Source: Oikopleura dioica (taxonomy: Eukaryota > Chordata > Appendicularia > Copelata > Oikopleuridae). From it: a stretch of 64,000 bases of DNA. Where the stretch lies: contig OU015566.1 in assembly GCA_907165135.1 (NCBI GenBank), forward strand, positions 9,842,157-9,906,156, given 5' to 3'. The position numbers and the translations under genes are program-made. The notes beneath the pieces are model-generated. The model was not told the DNA's origin, did not search any database, and saw nothing but the letters and a program-made list of their open reading frames with translations. Below are positions 45,029 to 56,193 of the stretch, piece after piece; positions within the stretch are counted from its first letter, which is position 1, and each line of letters starts with the position of its first letter.

Positions 45029-45427
45029 ATGGCACGTCTCTTTTTTGAACCGTTCCCGGAAGACGACACATCACATAACACCGGCGGCAACGAGGACACG
45101 AGAGAAATCGGATATCGACCGGTAATTTCCCTTGTTAATGCGGAGGGTACAGCAGTTAATGATTTTTGAAGATAAGTCTTCAACTACAAGGAATCCTCTA
45201 AAATAACACTACGCTCGAACCGAAAGAAACCGCTCAAAAAACCGTCAATCAAAGCTCTAGAACCGCTGTTTGTGTTTTGCCTGCTCTGTAAGCTACAACA
45301 AGTTGAAATTCCTGCAAAAATGAGAAAGGAGATTTTAAGGAAGATAGGTTTTTATTACTTTGCATGAAACTTGAATCCCTCCTTTTCAGGACGGATATCG
45401 GCAGTGTCGTTGGTTTTCCAACGTCCA

Positions 45428-45692
45428 TCATTTTCTCAAGATTCTGGAACGTTTCGAGGGGTACAAGGTGCAGTGACCCCCTCCCTCACAACCCCGCCTC
45501 GATATCTAAAATTTAATTCTTGACATAAATTCGACATTTAAATTGAACAAAAAAATCCAAAATAATCTTAGTTTTACCTGTTTTTCTGTGCTCTCGGACC
45601 GGAAAAATCCGAAGACTGAGGATCCGCGCTCTCCGAGCCCTGACAACAACGCGAGTTCTAGAGACGTTCCAAGAATAGAAAACTTCAAAACA
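45428..45692 (-). CDS. Two 3' exons of an unknown gene
   Basis: Exon 45578-45692 (acceptor GAGAGGCAG, donor GTAAAACT) and exon 45428-45505 (acceptor TTAAATTTTAG, TGA stop) join in phase 0 across a 72-bp intron. The residues are 38 plus 25, with LELALLSGLGERGSSVFGFF in the first and a Cys/Gly/basic tail (RRGCEGGGHCTLYPSKRS) in the second. Upstream minus frames between 45700 and 46230 are open, but no phase-2 donor was identified. The family is not recognised. The opposite strand is also open here. Confidence 0.35.
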
Positions 45693-46231
45693 CTGCCTCT
45701 CTTTTTCGTTGTCAGGAGATTTGTCGCTAATTCCGACTTATCAATCTAGCCTTCTTGAACCCAGACAAAGAAACGACATGGCATGCTTATTTTTTTATTT
45801 GGGTTGTGTAAAACTCAAGAGGAGCGATTTGTAGCGGAGCCGTGTCGAACGTGGCTAAACCGATTTTTAGAATATTTAGCTTTTTCGCTAAATATTTGGA
45901 TCCCAATGTGAGCATTTGCGCATGTTTCTTGGTTGCGACGAGTTGGTACTTTTGCCCGTGCGATTCTGTTTTCTGCTGGGCTGCTCACAATTAGGAGGTT
46001 CCAGGGAAGGGGACATGATAGGAGTGTCTTCTATCATTGGTGTAGCAGCACATCGTTGACAAAAAAGAAATAAAATTTCGATTTGATAAAGAGCTGATTT
46101 GAGGAAACGAGGAGGAACATTATTGCGTTAGCTTGATTTTGCGCTAGATCAAAGTGATGATATCGATTTGAACCTAATGAGAAAAAGCCAAAAATCGTAT
46201 TATCCATTCTTGGTCGAGAATTCATCGGAAC

Positions 46232-46536
46232 ATGTTGAACAGCGATCGCTCTAATTGGGCGATTTCCGCGCTCCTGCTGAACATGTTTGATGAGCTGGAA
46301 AGAGTTGAAAGCGCGCTTCTAATCTGATTTGAGCTCTAGAAACCGAGCCAAGTTCTATTATGGAAGTTATCTCCTGCAGAATGTCAGAAAGGAGCGATCG
46401 AAAAGCCGCGAAAATGGCGATTTATTCATTATCTCTGAAACGAAGAATGGAAATGGAAAGCTTGCAATTGTCTGATTTCTTCCGTAATATTCAGTCGATG
46501 GAAAAACTGCTCAAGCAACAATTTTGGTACTTTTGA
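46232..46536 (+). CDS. Small hypothetical protein, 86 aa, two exons
   Basis: Exon 1 is 46232-46303 (MLNSDRSNWAISALLLNMF). A 44-bp GT-AG intron follows, then exon 2 is 46348-46536 (63 codons with TGA). The join is in phase 0. Exon 2 is helical and charged (ERSDRKAAKMAIYSLSLKRR, then SDFFRNIQSMEKLLKQQF). Exon 2 alone also forms a 58-aa ATG ORF at 46360-46536. No domain is recognised. The intron length matches the window's typical size. Confidence 0.37.
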
Positions 46537-48081
46537 AGTCGTCTGCGGTCCCAGGCGATTGGTTTGGACTAGGCCTGTTATGCCCTTCGTGGTTTTTCGC
46601 CACTCAATTTGGTCGACAAGGAGTCGTTTGTTTTTCGAAGATATTCAGGGCTCTTCTCACGAGTGAGGCCTTGCTGTATTGCAAAATTCTGTAGCTCTAT
46701 CAGTAGTTAGAAAATTCTGTATTTGACCTTGAGCAGGACGACTACACTAGAACTCAGTATCTTAGGATGCTCACTTCTTATGCAGTATGACAAGTCCTTG
46801 GAGCACCCAGCTGAAAAAGCTGCGATCTCCGCAGTTTTATTTTTGTACCAATAGTAAGAATTCGTTTTATATTATCAACAAGAGTTTGATAGCAGCCAGC
46901 TTCGTTTATTGAAAATTGGCTCACTTGAGCGCTCTTCTTTTGAATGTAGTCAATTAAAATGCTATTAGTAGAAGATATTTATCCGGTGGCGACGCGGTAG
47001 CATCAACAAATTGAAAACTGTTGATTGAAAACATCAACAAGGTCAAAGAGTGGACGTGTCAACTGTGTTCAATATCAACTTGACCAGACGCCGTTACTTC
47101 AATCTAATAACAACCAAAGACCAGCACATCAATTCGAGAGATACTCAAAGCATTAAAATATGATGTTAGGGTCAAATTTTTTAATTGCGCTGAGCATTTT
47201 CTGTAAACAAGGGGACGCTTATAGAAAGTGCCAAGATCAGATGAAGTATTTTAGAAGAAATCAAGAAGCAAGGTAAAGAACTTGAAAACCTCAGAGAATC
47301 TCAAGAATTGAAGGCGCTTTGACAGTAGATTTTTAGGTCACTTTTCGATCTGCCACGATGCCAAGCTGATGGAACTTATTTTCCCGTTCAATGTGAAAGC
47401 GACTTTTGCCAGTGCGTGGAGCCCTCAGGAAGATAAATTGTATCAATTAAATATTCGTCACAAGCGCCTTTTTTCACCTGCTCGTATATTTCTTTCGCGT
47501 TGTTTATCCACAAACAGATATATTGATGGTACACGGAAGCACTATCCCACAGAAGGTACTAAGAATTAAAATTCAAAAATGTGACCAAGAACTAGTCCCA
47601 ACCTTGTTTTTAATTAAGATCTATTAATTAAGGAGAGCCGTCTTGCGGGCAAACTGGAGGTCTAACTCTTAGATGGCAAACTTGCTCAACAACGGACAAG
47701 CATGGCAACAGTCAGCGGGCTTCTAAAACGCTAGAATTGATAATATTGCATTCTCAGGCAATTTTTGCCGATAAAAGCGCGAAACGAGCCCATTTGAAGA
47801 AAACTGACCCCTGGAGCGGATTCTACCGCAGCTCCGATTTTGGTCATCTCCGGGACCAAGGTATTTAGAGTCTTTTTTCTCCGCCGAGTTTTGATTTAGA
47901 TCGCGCCGAAACGCGAGAATTTCAAGTTTGTTGTTGCATTCAGCGTTGATCGAGATGTAGCTCTCAAGAATTCGGGCTTGAGGAGCAGTGATTTAGAAAG
48001 AGTTATTCAAATCTTTCGTAAGCCCAAATCCAGCGGAGAAGTGTTGCCTTCCCATCTGGAATAAGTTACATCTACAAGTAA
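46537..48081. other. Region with two unlinked exon candidates
   Basis: At about 47758-47860 (plus), between CATTCTCAG and GGTATTTAG, is a frame reading AIFADKSAKRAHLKK and WSGFYRSSDFGHLR. At about 47900-48062 another frame reads PKRENFKFVVAFSVDRDV and LERVIQIFRKPKSSGEV, ending in TAA. The phases disagree by one base, so I do not join them. The rest shows nothing supported. Confidence 0.3.
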
Positions 48082-48900
48082 GGAGCCACTCAACTCTGGA
48101 GAGTCATCAATCGTTTTTAGAGTTAACATAAGATGGCCTTCTTCCGACGCCGCTTGCCTCCAACGCCTTGAGCTTCAAACTCCTTACCAGGTCTAAAAAG
48201 CCAACTGCACAAACAGCACCATCAACAGTTTTATTCTTTAGAAGCTGAAGCTAATCAGAGATTTCACGAGCAGCGCTAGAGTTTCCAGCGACGGTTTGAA
48301 CAAGCTCGTTTACTTTGATAGCCCCTGTGAACCGCTGCCCGTAACGAGGCAGGATTACAATCAGACTTGCTTGGAGAAGTATGAATGGGCCTTTGATAAC
48401 TGAAAATGAGATACTTGCTGGAACTTACTGTACACTTGAAATTATACGAACATTGACGAGTCGGCACTTTTTGTTCAGTATTTTAATTGATTGTCAAATT
48501 TATTTAACCAAAAAAAATAAAAAGATACTAAAGACTCTTATTTTATGGTTTTTAGATAATTTAATCCGAAGTGCTTTTTCGGTTTATAAATTGGCAAATC
48601 TCTTCGTTTGGATACCAAATATCATTTTATCTTGACACTAAAAACAGCCCGCTTAAAATTCCAATGTGCCCAGTTCTCGAAGAAAAAGCTTCTAACCAGT
48701 TTCCTCGTTTCTTATCATACATTTCTGTCTGACGGCTGCGGTTCCAAAATCAGTCCGAAAACGAGATGGAAAGTGCGATCACTAAGGTGACGTTTTGTGG
48801 TTCTGTCCAGGAAACACTTTTTGGTGACTACACTTTCAAAGGGAAAGAAGATTTATTGCAGCTTTCATTTTCAAGAAGAAGATATTCCATTGGTTCGTAG

Positions 48901-49044
48901 GGCATCGTTGTACAGCCGTCCGATGAGTTCTTTTCGCGGAGGAAATGGATTAAGGATCACCCAAGCGATAATTTTTATGAAGCCTTATTGGTCCAAAAAC
49001 GGGCTCATTTTTTGATAAACAAATTAAGAAATTATGATGATTGA
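48901..49044 (+). pseudogene. Coding-like fragment in each arm of the giant inverted repeat
   Basis: A 47-residue frame reads GIVVQPSDEFFSRRKWIKD and KRAHFLINKLRNYDD before TGA. The same frame continues upstream across an in-frame TAG (48898-48900) into TKVTFCGSVQETLFGDYTFK, and across a TGA further up. The mirror copy is at about 49601-49744 on the minus strand. A decayed transposon-derived ORF, or an exon with its acceptor at TTCGTAG, are the two readings. The family is not identified. Confidence 0.3.
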
Positions 49045-50242
49045 GTGGCCCGGAAGATAATTTCGAGTACCCTACTTAGTTTAAGTAGTCAACTGTAAAA
49101 CAGTAAGAGCAATACTGTGTCATGATGTCACGTTTAGCTCAAATGCTGCGAATTACGCGAAAACCTATTCGTTAGGTGATTATTTTGAACGCGCGTCAGT
49201 TCCGAAACATTTTGGAGCTCATTTGGATGTACAAAAATACAGAAGGGCCCTCAATTATCGCCTCCCGAACCTGCGACTTGGTCCATTTCTTGCTCCGCCT
49301 TTTGGAATTTTCGTTGGCGCCCTTTGTGACCTCTTTTCAGGACTTGAACGAGTGGGAAGCCGTCCAAGTCGCAGGTTCGGGAGGCGATAATTGAGGGCCC
49401 TTCTGTATTTTTGTACATCCAAATGAGCTCCAAAATGTTTCGGAACTGACGCGCGTTCAAAATAATCACCTAACGAATAGGTTTTCGCGTAATTCGCAGC
49501 ATTTGAGCTAAACGTGACATCATGACACAGTATTGCTCTTACTGTTTTACAGTTGACTACTTAAACTAAGTAGGGTACTCGAAATTATCTTCCGGGCCAC
49601 TCAATCATCATAATTTCTTAATTTGTTTATCAAAAAATGAGCCCGTTTTTGGACCAATAAGGCTTCATAAAAATTATCGCTTGGGTGATCCTTAATCCAT
49701 TTCCTCCGCGAAAAGAACTCATCGGACGGCTGTACAACGATGCCCTACGAACCAATGGAATATCTTCTTCTTGAAAATGAAAGCTGCAATAAATCTTCTT
49801 TCCCTTTGAAAGTGTAGTCACCAAAAAGTGTTTCCTGGACAGAACCACAAAACGTCACCTTAGTGATCGCACTTTCCATCTCGTTTTCGGACTGATTTTG
49901 GAACCGCAGCCGTCAGACAGAAATGTATGATAAGAAACGAGGAAACTGGTTAGAAGCTTTTCTTCGAGAACTGGGCACATTGGAATTTTAAGCGGGCTGT
50001 TTTTAGTGTCAAGATAAAATGATATTTGGTATCCAAACGAAGAGATTTGCCAATTTATAAACCGAAAAAGCACTTCGGATTAAATTATCTAAAAACCATA
50101 AAATAAGAGTCTTTAGTATCTTTTATTTTTTTGGTTAAATAAATTTGACAATCAATTAAAATACTGAACAAAAAGTGCCGACTCGTCAATGTTCGTATAA
50201 TTTCAAGTGTACAGTAAGTTCCAGCAAGTATCTCATTTTCAG

Positions 50243-50391
50243 TTATCAAAGGCCCATTCATACTTCTCCAAGCAAGTCTGATTGTAATCCTGCCTCGTTA
50301 CGGGCAGCGGTTCACAGGGGCTATCAAAGTAAACGAGCTTGTTCAAACCGTCGCTGGAAACTCTAGCGCTGCTCGTGAAATCTCTGATTAG
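50243..50391 (+). pseudogene. Second coding-like fragment in the inverted-repeat arms
   Basis: After an acceptor-like TCTCATTTTCAG, a 48-codon frame reads IKGPFILLQASLIVILPRYG and then FTGAIKVNELVQTVAGNSSA before TAG (50389-50391). Beyond the TAG the frame continues as LQLLKNKTVDGAVCAVG. The mirror copy lies at 48251-48399 on the minus strand. It looks like one protein interrupted by a stop. The family is not recognised. Confidence 0.3.
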
Positions 50392-50559
50392 CTTCAGCTT
50401 CTAAAGAATAAAACTGTTGATGGTGCTGTTTGTGCAGTTGGCTTTTAGACCTGGTAAGGAGTTTGAAGCTCAAGGCGTTGGAGGCAAGCGGCGTCGGAAG
50501 AAGGCCATCTTATGTTAACTCTAAAAACGATTGATGACTCTCCAGAGTTGAGTGGCTCC

Positions 50560-51746
50560 AAATGGTAATGACTTTCACACGTTTGAGTCATTTTTTCTTC
50601 TTTAGTTCAAGAAGGTAGTTGGTCGAATTTATTAAGGGTGTCACTATGAAAAATCTCGAAGAAAAGTTAGGGTTAGGAAAAGTTAAAATGAGCTCTACGC
50701 TATTTAATTCCACAAAATAAACGGTTAAATTTTTATGGACTTATTTTAATTCGAGAATTTAATCTGACTGTATAATGTAAAAATAGATTTGCGCGCCTCG
50801 GAAGCGGCCACTAACACATCGCAAGGCGTAAATCATAACATGCGCCGCATAAATTGTTATAGAGCAGAACCGCTTGTCGAAAATTGTTTTAGTAAAAAAC
50901 ACATGTTTCTGGGTCGTCTACGTGTTGGAAAATAGAGGAGAGTTAATTACCGTAAGACCAGTTTCGGCGATATTTGTGTAGTAACGCTTGTGTGGAAACT
51001 TTATTCCGCGATGTAAGATTAAAAATAGCCAGGCCAATCTTTAATTGAGCAATTTGTATAACAACCGAAGTTATTATTCAATAACTCAGTTCTGGCACCA
51101 CGTAGCTGGAAGTAGTACTGCAGCTGGTCGCGCAGGAATCGTCGGTTGTTATCTTTCTAGGGTTAGCAACAGCAAGCAAGAAATGATGATTCAAATATAC
51201 GCTCTACGGCTTTCATATAAGAAATCTTTCAGACCCTGACTCAGGTTTTCTACACAGGTTGCCTGGTTCAGATATCAACCTCTGACTTATAGTGTCTTTC
51301 ATTCTAGGGCTAATAAGGCCTGCTCGTGACCCTCGAAAAAGCTTGAAGCTAGCGAGTTTAATAAATCGCCGTCAAGCACCTCAAAAGCCTTTTTGGCGGA
51401 AAATTATTCACCGCGTAAGATTCTACCGCTTGTTATTTTCGCGCTTTGACTCAACCCAGTCCCTTTTAACATTGTCGATTCTGTGATTTCGGCCACGTCG
51501 CAATCCTAAAACAATTTTTTAGAATCGTTTTAGAATCGAAAAGACAGCTTTTGATAAAAACGAGCTGATAACGAAATACAATTGTCTAGGATGCTGAGGA
51601 AAATATCTCAAGTTCCGGAACTGCGCGAAGCAAATTCCATGAGTTCCATTTATCCGGAAATGCACCACGCTCTTCCCACGGTATTTTTAGACTTTTGGCC
51701 AAATCCAAAGTCACCCGCCGAGAGTCGCGATAACTTTGGTTATCAG
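50560..51746. other. Intergenic stretch with a half copy of the dispersed repeat
   Basis: At about 51235-51280, CCTGACTCAGGTTTTC and CACAGGTTGCCTGGTTCAG resemble the hairpin repeats at 13.0 and 25.3 kb, but with only one arm. A short GTTAGGGTTAGG occurs near 50668. No supported gene. Confidence 0.45.
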
Positions 51747-51984
51747 TTCTGAGCCAAGTTCGTCGTCTGACGCGAAAGCTGAAATCAATGACGATATGAG
51801 ACTGAGTATCGCTAATTCCGGACGATGGAAATTCATTTTAACGGGACCTAGACCCAGCCCTTATCACTTGCATATCAACTCGGCGGGTGACACAAAAATG
51901 TGCCAACAAGAGCTGATAACGCCAAATGCTAAGCAGTTCCGTCGAGTTTCGCGTGAAACGAGAGCTAGTTTTTCACTTTCTTGA
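51747..51984 (+). CDS. Candidate terminal exon, unknown protein
   Basis: After the acceptor GGTTATCAG a frame of 78 codons runs to TGA. It begins SEPSSSSDAKAEINDDMR, continues through RWKFILTGPRPSPYHLHI, and ends in a basic Ser-rich tail (FRRVSRETRASFSLS). There is no ATG near the start, so it would be a 3' exon. Its upstream partner was not found. Confidence 0.33.
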
Positions 51985-52226
51985 AAATTTCAATATTCAG
52001 TAAGTCGCTACATTTACAGTACTTCTTATCGCCAATCCAGAAACCTATCTGAAAAGAGGCTGACAGCCGCTTTACAGCTTAAATAACCGCATACTGATAA
52101 GATACTTAAAATTATTAGGGCTCCTCTAAAACCTAATCCTTCAACGATAGAAATCACAGTTTTACTTCCTCGATTTTTGACTCAGAATCTGAGAGTCTGG
52201 GTGACAAAATCAGAGGTACTCTTCGT

Positions 52227-52342
52227 GTCAGGATGGCCGAGCGGTCTAAGGCGCCAGACTCAAGCAAGTGCTTGCGCTGCATCAGCGTACCGAGTGTTCT
52301 GGTCTCCATTTGGAGGCGTGGGTTCGAATCCCACTTCTGACA
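52227..52342 (+). tRNA. trnL-CAA: tRNA-Leu(CAA) with a 32-nt intron
   Basis: The acceptor stem GTCAGGA (52227-52233) pairs with TTCTGAC (52335-52341), with discriminator A at 52342. The A box TGGCCGAGCGG and B box GGTTCGAATCC are intact and serve as the internal RNA polymerase III promoter. The anticodon stem CCAGA/TCTGG encloses CTCAAGT, with anticodon CAA at 52261-52263. The intron (52265-52296) sits one base 3' of the anticodon, the canonical position in eukaryotic nuclear tRNAs. A long variable arm (TCTCCATTTGGAGGC) confirms the Leu class. Confidence 0.97.
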
Positions 52343-54844
52343 CGGTTTTTGATAGCGGATATCGGCGACCGCGGTCATTTTCGGCCTCGAAAGAGACGAG
52401 GAATTTTTATTGAGCTAAAGTTTATGATGTCCAGAAAAGAACTGTTGTTGAAAAAGAAAGTAAGCTAACCACAAAACGACTTCAATTCCTGAATTCGGGA
52501 CTCCAGTGTGAATCCCGCCGGAAAATGAAATTTCCTTTGGATACTGAAGTGCGGCTTACCAGAATGATTGACAGCATTGCCTTTGTGATTTTCCAGGTCA
52601 AAGTGTGGTTCACCAGTTCCCACTCTTTCCTCGTGTATTCACCATCGCCTGAATCAAATCGTTTTCAAGCCACTTTTGAAACTGTTAGTTTCGCCTAGTT
52701 TCCGCGTCTAACTCGGTTTCAATTCGAATTTCAAATTGAGTCTAGGTCAGCCGAGTTTTCATTTTCTCTCGCTCTCCAGTGTGGAATTATTCCGGCTAAT
52801 CTCATACGTTCCGCCGAGCAAAACATAGAGAATCGTCTGAAGAGTGTAATTATATTTACCGTTCAAGTCGCCAGCCAATCCCCCCGTGGTTAAGTCCTTG
52901 TTGGAACTTCCTTCGTGAAAAATGATTTATTCAAGAAATCTTGAACCTGCGATCCGGAAGTCAAGCATCTTTACTTCAAGTTTTTCTACGGTTAACAAAT
53001 ATTCAAGAATTTTATTAGCCATAAAAAAGCCGCAAGCGGCTTTGGAGACATAATTTTTGAAATAAAGCTTGATCTTTTTTCGATAAAAATTCTTCAAAGA
53101 ATTGGTCTCTAATTGAACTCTAATTTGAGAGTGTTCGGCGGTTACTCGTTCTAGCTAGCGTTACGGGCAGTAAAGTGACTTTCTCGAAAATGATGCTCAA
53201 GTGATTGAATCCTTGATTCAAGTACTTGTCTCTTCAATCACCGATTCTATCATGATTCGGTTAAAAAGGAAGTACCCTCCTTATAAATCGGAATTGCTTC
53301 ACGTCCGATGCTTCTGAAGTACGCTTCTGAGCAGCTGAAAACATTTTTATCAAGAGTGTCAAGTTGAAAAGGCCAGTGAACAATTACTGTCACAAATTGT
53401 ACTAAAAGAGACAGAAGAAGGAGGACTAGAACTTCTTTGTAAGGTGCAGCTGACTTTTTGCCGGTGTTAAGAATGTCTTTCCTTTTCCAAAGTCAGCTGT
53501 TTTGTGAACTCTGGCACTTTTGATCACCTGAAGGCCTCTTGAGTTGTGAGTGATTTGTTCTGGTCCTTGTCGCACACTCGGTAGGAGCCTGAGTTCAATC
53601 GCTGGACCAGCAGTTCTTCAGGGCTGAAACATAAACTCATTAACTGAACTTTTTCTGAACTTTACAAAAAAAATCGATATTTTTTCCAACAAAAAGAGTT
53701 CTCACGTTTTTTCGATAGCATAAAATAAGATTACAAGCCCTATCTAAGGCTATCTTGGAATGTTAATTTCCACTAATTGCAGTCCTTAGCTCGAATTTAG
53801 TGCAGCTCTGGCAAGGTTGTCAGGTCGACCGCCAGCGAGGGGATAACACTTCTTCGCGGGCGATCTCAAACGTGACTAGCTGGGATCCAACAAGGCCCCT
53901 CAAAAAAAACTTCAAGCGCTGGCGCAAATGCGGATATTATGACCATTTCGGCTAAGGGGGCTCCACTCGACCGCTATTTTTACATGTTTATGAATATTCG
54001 ATATAGAGAGGGGACACGGGCGACCCACTTTGATGCCGTTCTGTCTACGCGGCACCTTTTTAAATGGAGTATATGCATTGTAAATTTATTTTTAGAACAT
54101 TATCGTTTTCGGTTGAATTCCGGATGCGATTATTTTTGAATATATATGGTACTATGCAAATCTTGAGAGCATTTAGTGCACTTTAATTGGCGTTTTATCG
54201 CATTTCCAATAAAAATATTTTGCTTTATCGAAGATACACCCTTAATTTCAGGAGCTCACATGTCTTGACTCTGATCGGCAAACATTCTCTGGAACATGTT
54301 ATTCGCGAATTCCTCTCTTTTTTCGTCAAAATCAGGCATCGCCGAGGCCAAAACTATTATCATTCCACGGGCGAGTTTCATCCTTTCTTTCTGATAATTT
54401 TCTTTCGAGCGAAAAAATTCGAGCTCTTTGAGAACGGGACTTCCAGTGAACGCTTTGTTGACTTTTCCAACTTCGTGGAAAAATGCCAATCGGGAATCAA
54501 GGATGATCAATTCTGATGAATTAATGAATTTTTAAGACTTCTTGTTTTCGATTAATGAACTCTGTTGATCCGCACTTGACCGCGTGCGAATGTAAAGTCA
54601 GATATCTAAATGACGCTAGAGGACAAAATGCAGCTCAAGTACTTTGCTCATCGACGAGTCATCGTCACTAATGACCCTGTCTGTCTGAAAGCTGCATTTT
54701 ACAGTGACAAAAGAGCGGATTTTTCGATCTTGAAAATTTTTTCGTCAGCGCTTTGATGGATACATTTGAGCTCGCAGTTGTGAGAGTCAGGAAATCTGTC
54801 TCAATCAAACAAAAAATGACGAAAAAAAATTACTAAATATAAAA
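52343..54844. other. Intergenic stretch downstream of the tRNA
   Basis: A short frame immediately after the tRNA (52348-52413) reads FDSGYRRPRSFSASK. A minus-strand frame at 54256-54510 is Lys/Glu/Met-rich but has no supported start or splice. Nothing else is seen. Confidence 0.35.
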
Positions 54845-55962
54845 ATGAGAGGTATTTTTAAATTATGTTTCCTATTGGAAAGCATATTCTGCGACGATAA
54901 ATACATAACAGTACTTGCTCAATCAGAATCAACCGGCGTACCGTTGCTCAGCTACAAGATAAGTGCGGATGGAAGCTTTTATGAAGAGCAGAAGTTCGAG
55001 CTGCCGCTTGGAGAAACTCTAAGTGCCAGTGGGGTTGGTGTTGTCAGGAATCGAGATAGTAAATTTTGTTTATTGATGTGAGATCTAAGTCTATAGAATC
55101 TATATAGATTATACTATAGTATAGATTGATGAGTGTCACAAAATTATTAAGAAATAAATGAGTAAATCATATTATTCGAAATTATAAAAATAGAAGTATA
55201 CTCAGCTAAATAAATATTTTCTGGTTTTCACTTTTTGAAATAAATCTCACCTTGCATCAAATTTTTTCTCATGTCAGGGGTGTCCTCTACATTTTCGGCG
55301 GTTATCCGAGCAACTTGAAAATCCTGCAGCTCGAATCTGGCTGCACTTTCAGAAAGCTCCCCACATCCCTTCCTCTCCCCTTCGAAAGCTACTACGGCTC
55401 AACCGAATCGATCCGCGATAAGGGTATTCTACAAGAGCGCTTTGGAACTTGTTTGAATGACAAAACCATACTTTCATAGTTTTTCTATGCTTCGGAGGTG
55501 GCGGCTCAACCAGGAATTGCGCGACATGGGATGGTTCTAGAGCAACGTGAGTTAGAGCTTTTTTTCAAAAGTAGCAATCTTTTTTTTTTGTTTTGTTTTG
55601 TTTATTTATAAGTGCACTTATGGAAGGCAGTCGTACAGCGCCCCAATGAAGGGGTTCCGAGTCTTACGTACAGAGAGGATTTAAGCAGTTTTGCGTGTGT
55701 TCAATAAAGGGTAAGATAAAACTAAGCGGCATGGGACTTACTTCTGCGGGTGGCTTCGTGATCTGGGAACGACGGGGACTTCTCCATTCGGGATTACTTA
55801 TTGCAGCGATGCGGACAGGCTTTACGAAGGCACGGCGCCAATCAGCTGCTTATCGTCGAAGGAGAGCCACTTTGTGTCGAAAATCGCCAGCATCGCCACC
55901 ATCACACGCTTGCAGAGTCGTCCAGGATTCCTTCTTCTTCCATTGAGTTGTCTTTTCTATAA
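54845..55962 (+). CDS. Kelch-like protein, possibly secreted, 210 aa, five exons
   Basis: Exons are 54845-55077, 55278-55423, 55480-55546, 55727-55757 and 55807-55962. All junctions are GT-AG and in phase, and the total is 633 nt. The N-terminus (MRGIFKLCFLLESIFC) resembles a signal peptide. Exons 2-4 carry kelch-type repeat landmarks: GVLYIFGGYPSN, then VFLCFGGGGSTRN followed by ATWDG, then TSAGGF. Kelch repeats form beta-propellers used in protein binding or, in galactose-oxidase relatives, in catalysis. Too few repeats are present for a full propeller. The C-terminus is His-rich (RQHRHHH). A second kelch-like gene lies at 59.2-59.8 kb. The family is inferred from motif pattern only. Confidence 0.5.
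55097..55122. repeat. Two abutting perfect palindromes in an intron
   Basis: AATCTATATAGATT (55097-55110) is followed directly by ATACTATAGTAT (55111-55122), inside the first intron of the kelch-like gene. Confidence 0.8.
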
Positions 55963-56193
55963 ATTACTCAGCAAGACAATAAGTCGTAAATCTGACAGCT
56001 TTGTGAAAGAATTGATGGATGATATCCAAAACACATCGAAATCCGGAGACTAATGAAAAGTTGATGGAGAAGATTCTTGGGTGAAGAAGAGGACGTTTTA
56101 TTTTTCATGAAAATAATTTCCTTTGTTAATTTTACAACAATGGATCAACAGACGGTTCAAAAGTTTGATCACGTTCTACAACTTAATTATTAG

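Larger units (their letters stand above)
48082..50559. repeat. Giant inverted repeat: two arms of about 1.2 kb around an 82-bp loop
   Basis: The left arm is 48082-49281 and the right arm 49364-50559. Paired coordinates sum to 98641 at the outer end and 98645 at the inner end, so only about four net indel bases separate the arms. All ORFs in one arm recur with the same sequence in the other, apart from a few local differences. The 82-bp loop at 49282-49363 is unique. The outer ends are GGAGCCACTCAACTCTGG and its complement, with no clear target-site duplication. This is either a very recent inverted duplication, a long foldback element, or an assembly artefact. Confidence 0.95.

Noticed and set aside
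48797-49015. 72-aa ATG ORF (MVLSRKHFLVTTLSKGKK) in the palindrome arm
   Set aside because: It overlaps the frame with better protein character (FCGSVQETLFGDYTFK, KDHPSDNFYEALL). Both are open, so I kept the latter as the likelier relic and treat this one as a probable shadow.
51235-51280. SINE tail or tRNA-derived repeat with a B-box-like GGTTCA
   Set aside because: There is no A box at the right distance and no poly(A) or TSD. The similarity is explained by the dispersed hairpin repeat.
52177-52378. ORFs on both strands across 52.2-52.4 kb
   Set aside because: They are shadows of the tRNA gene.
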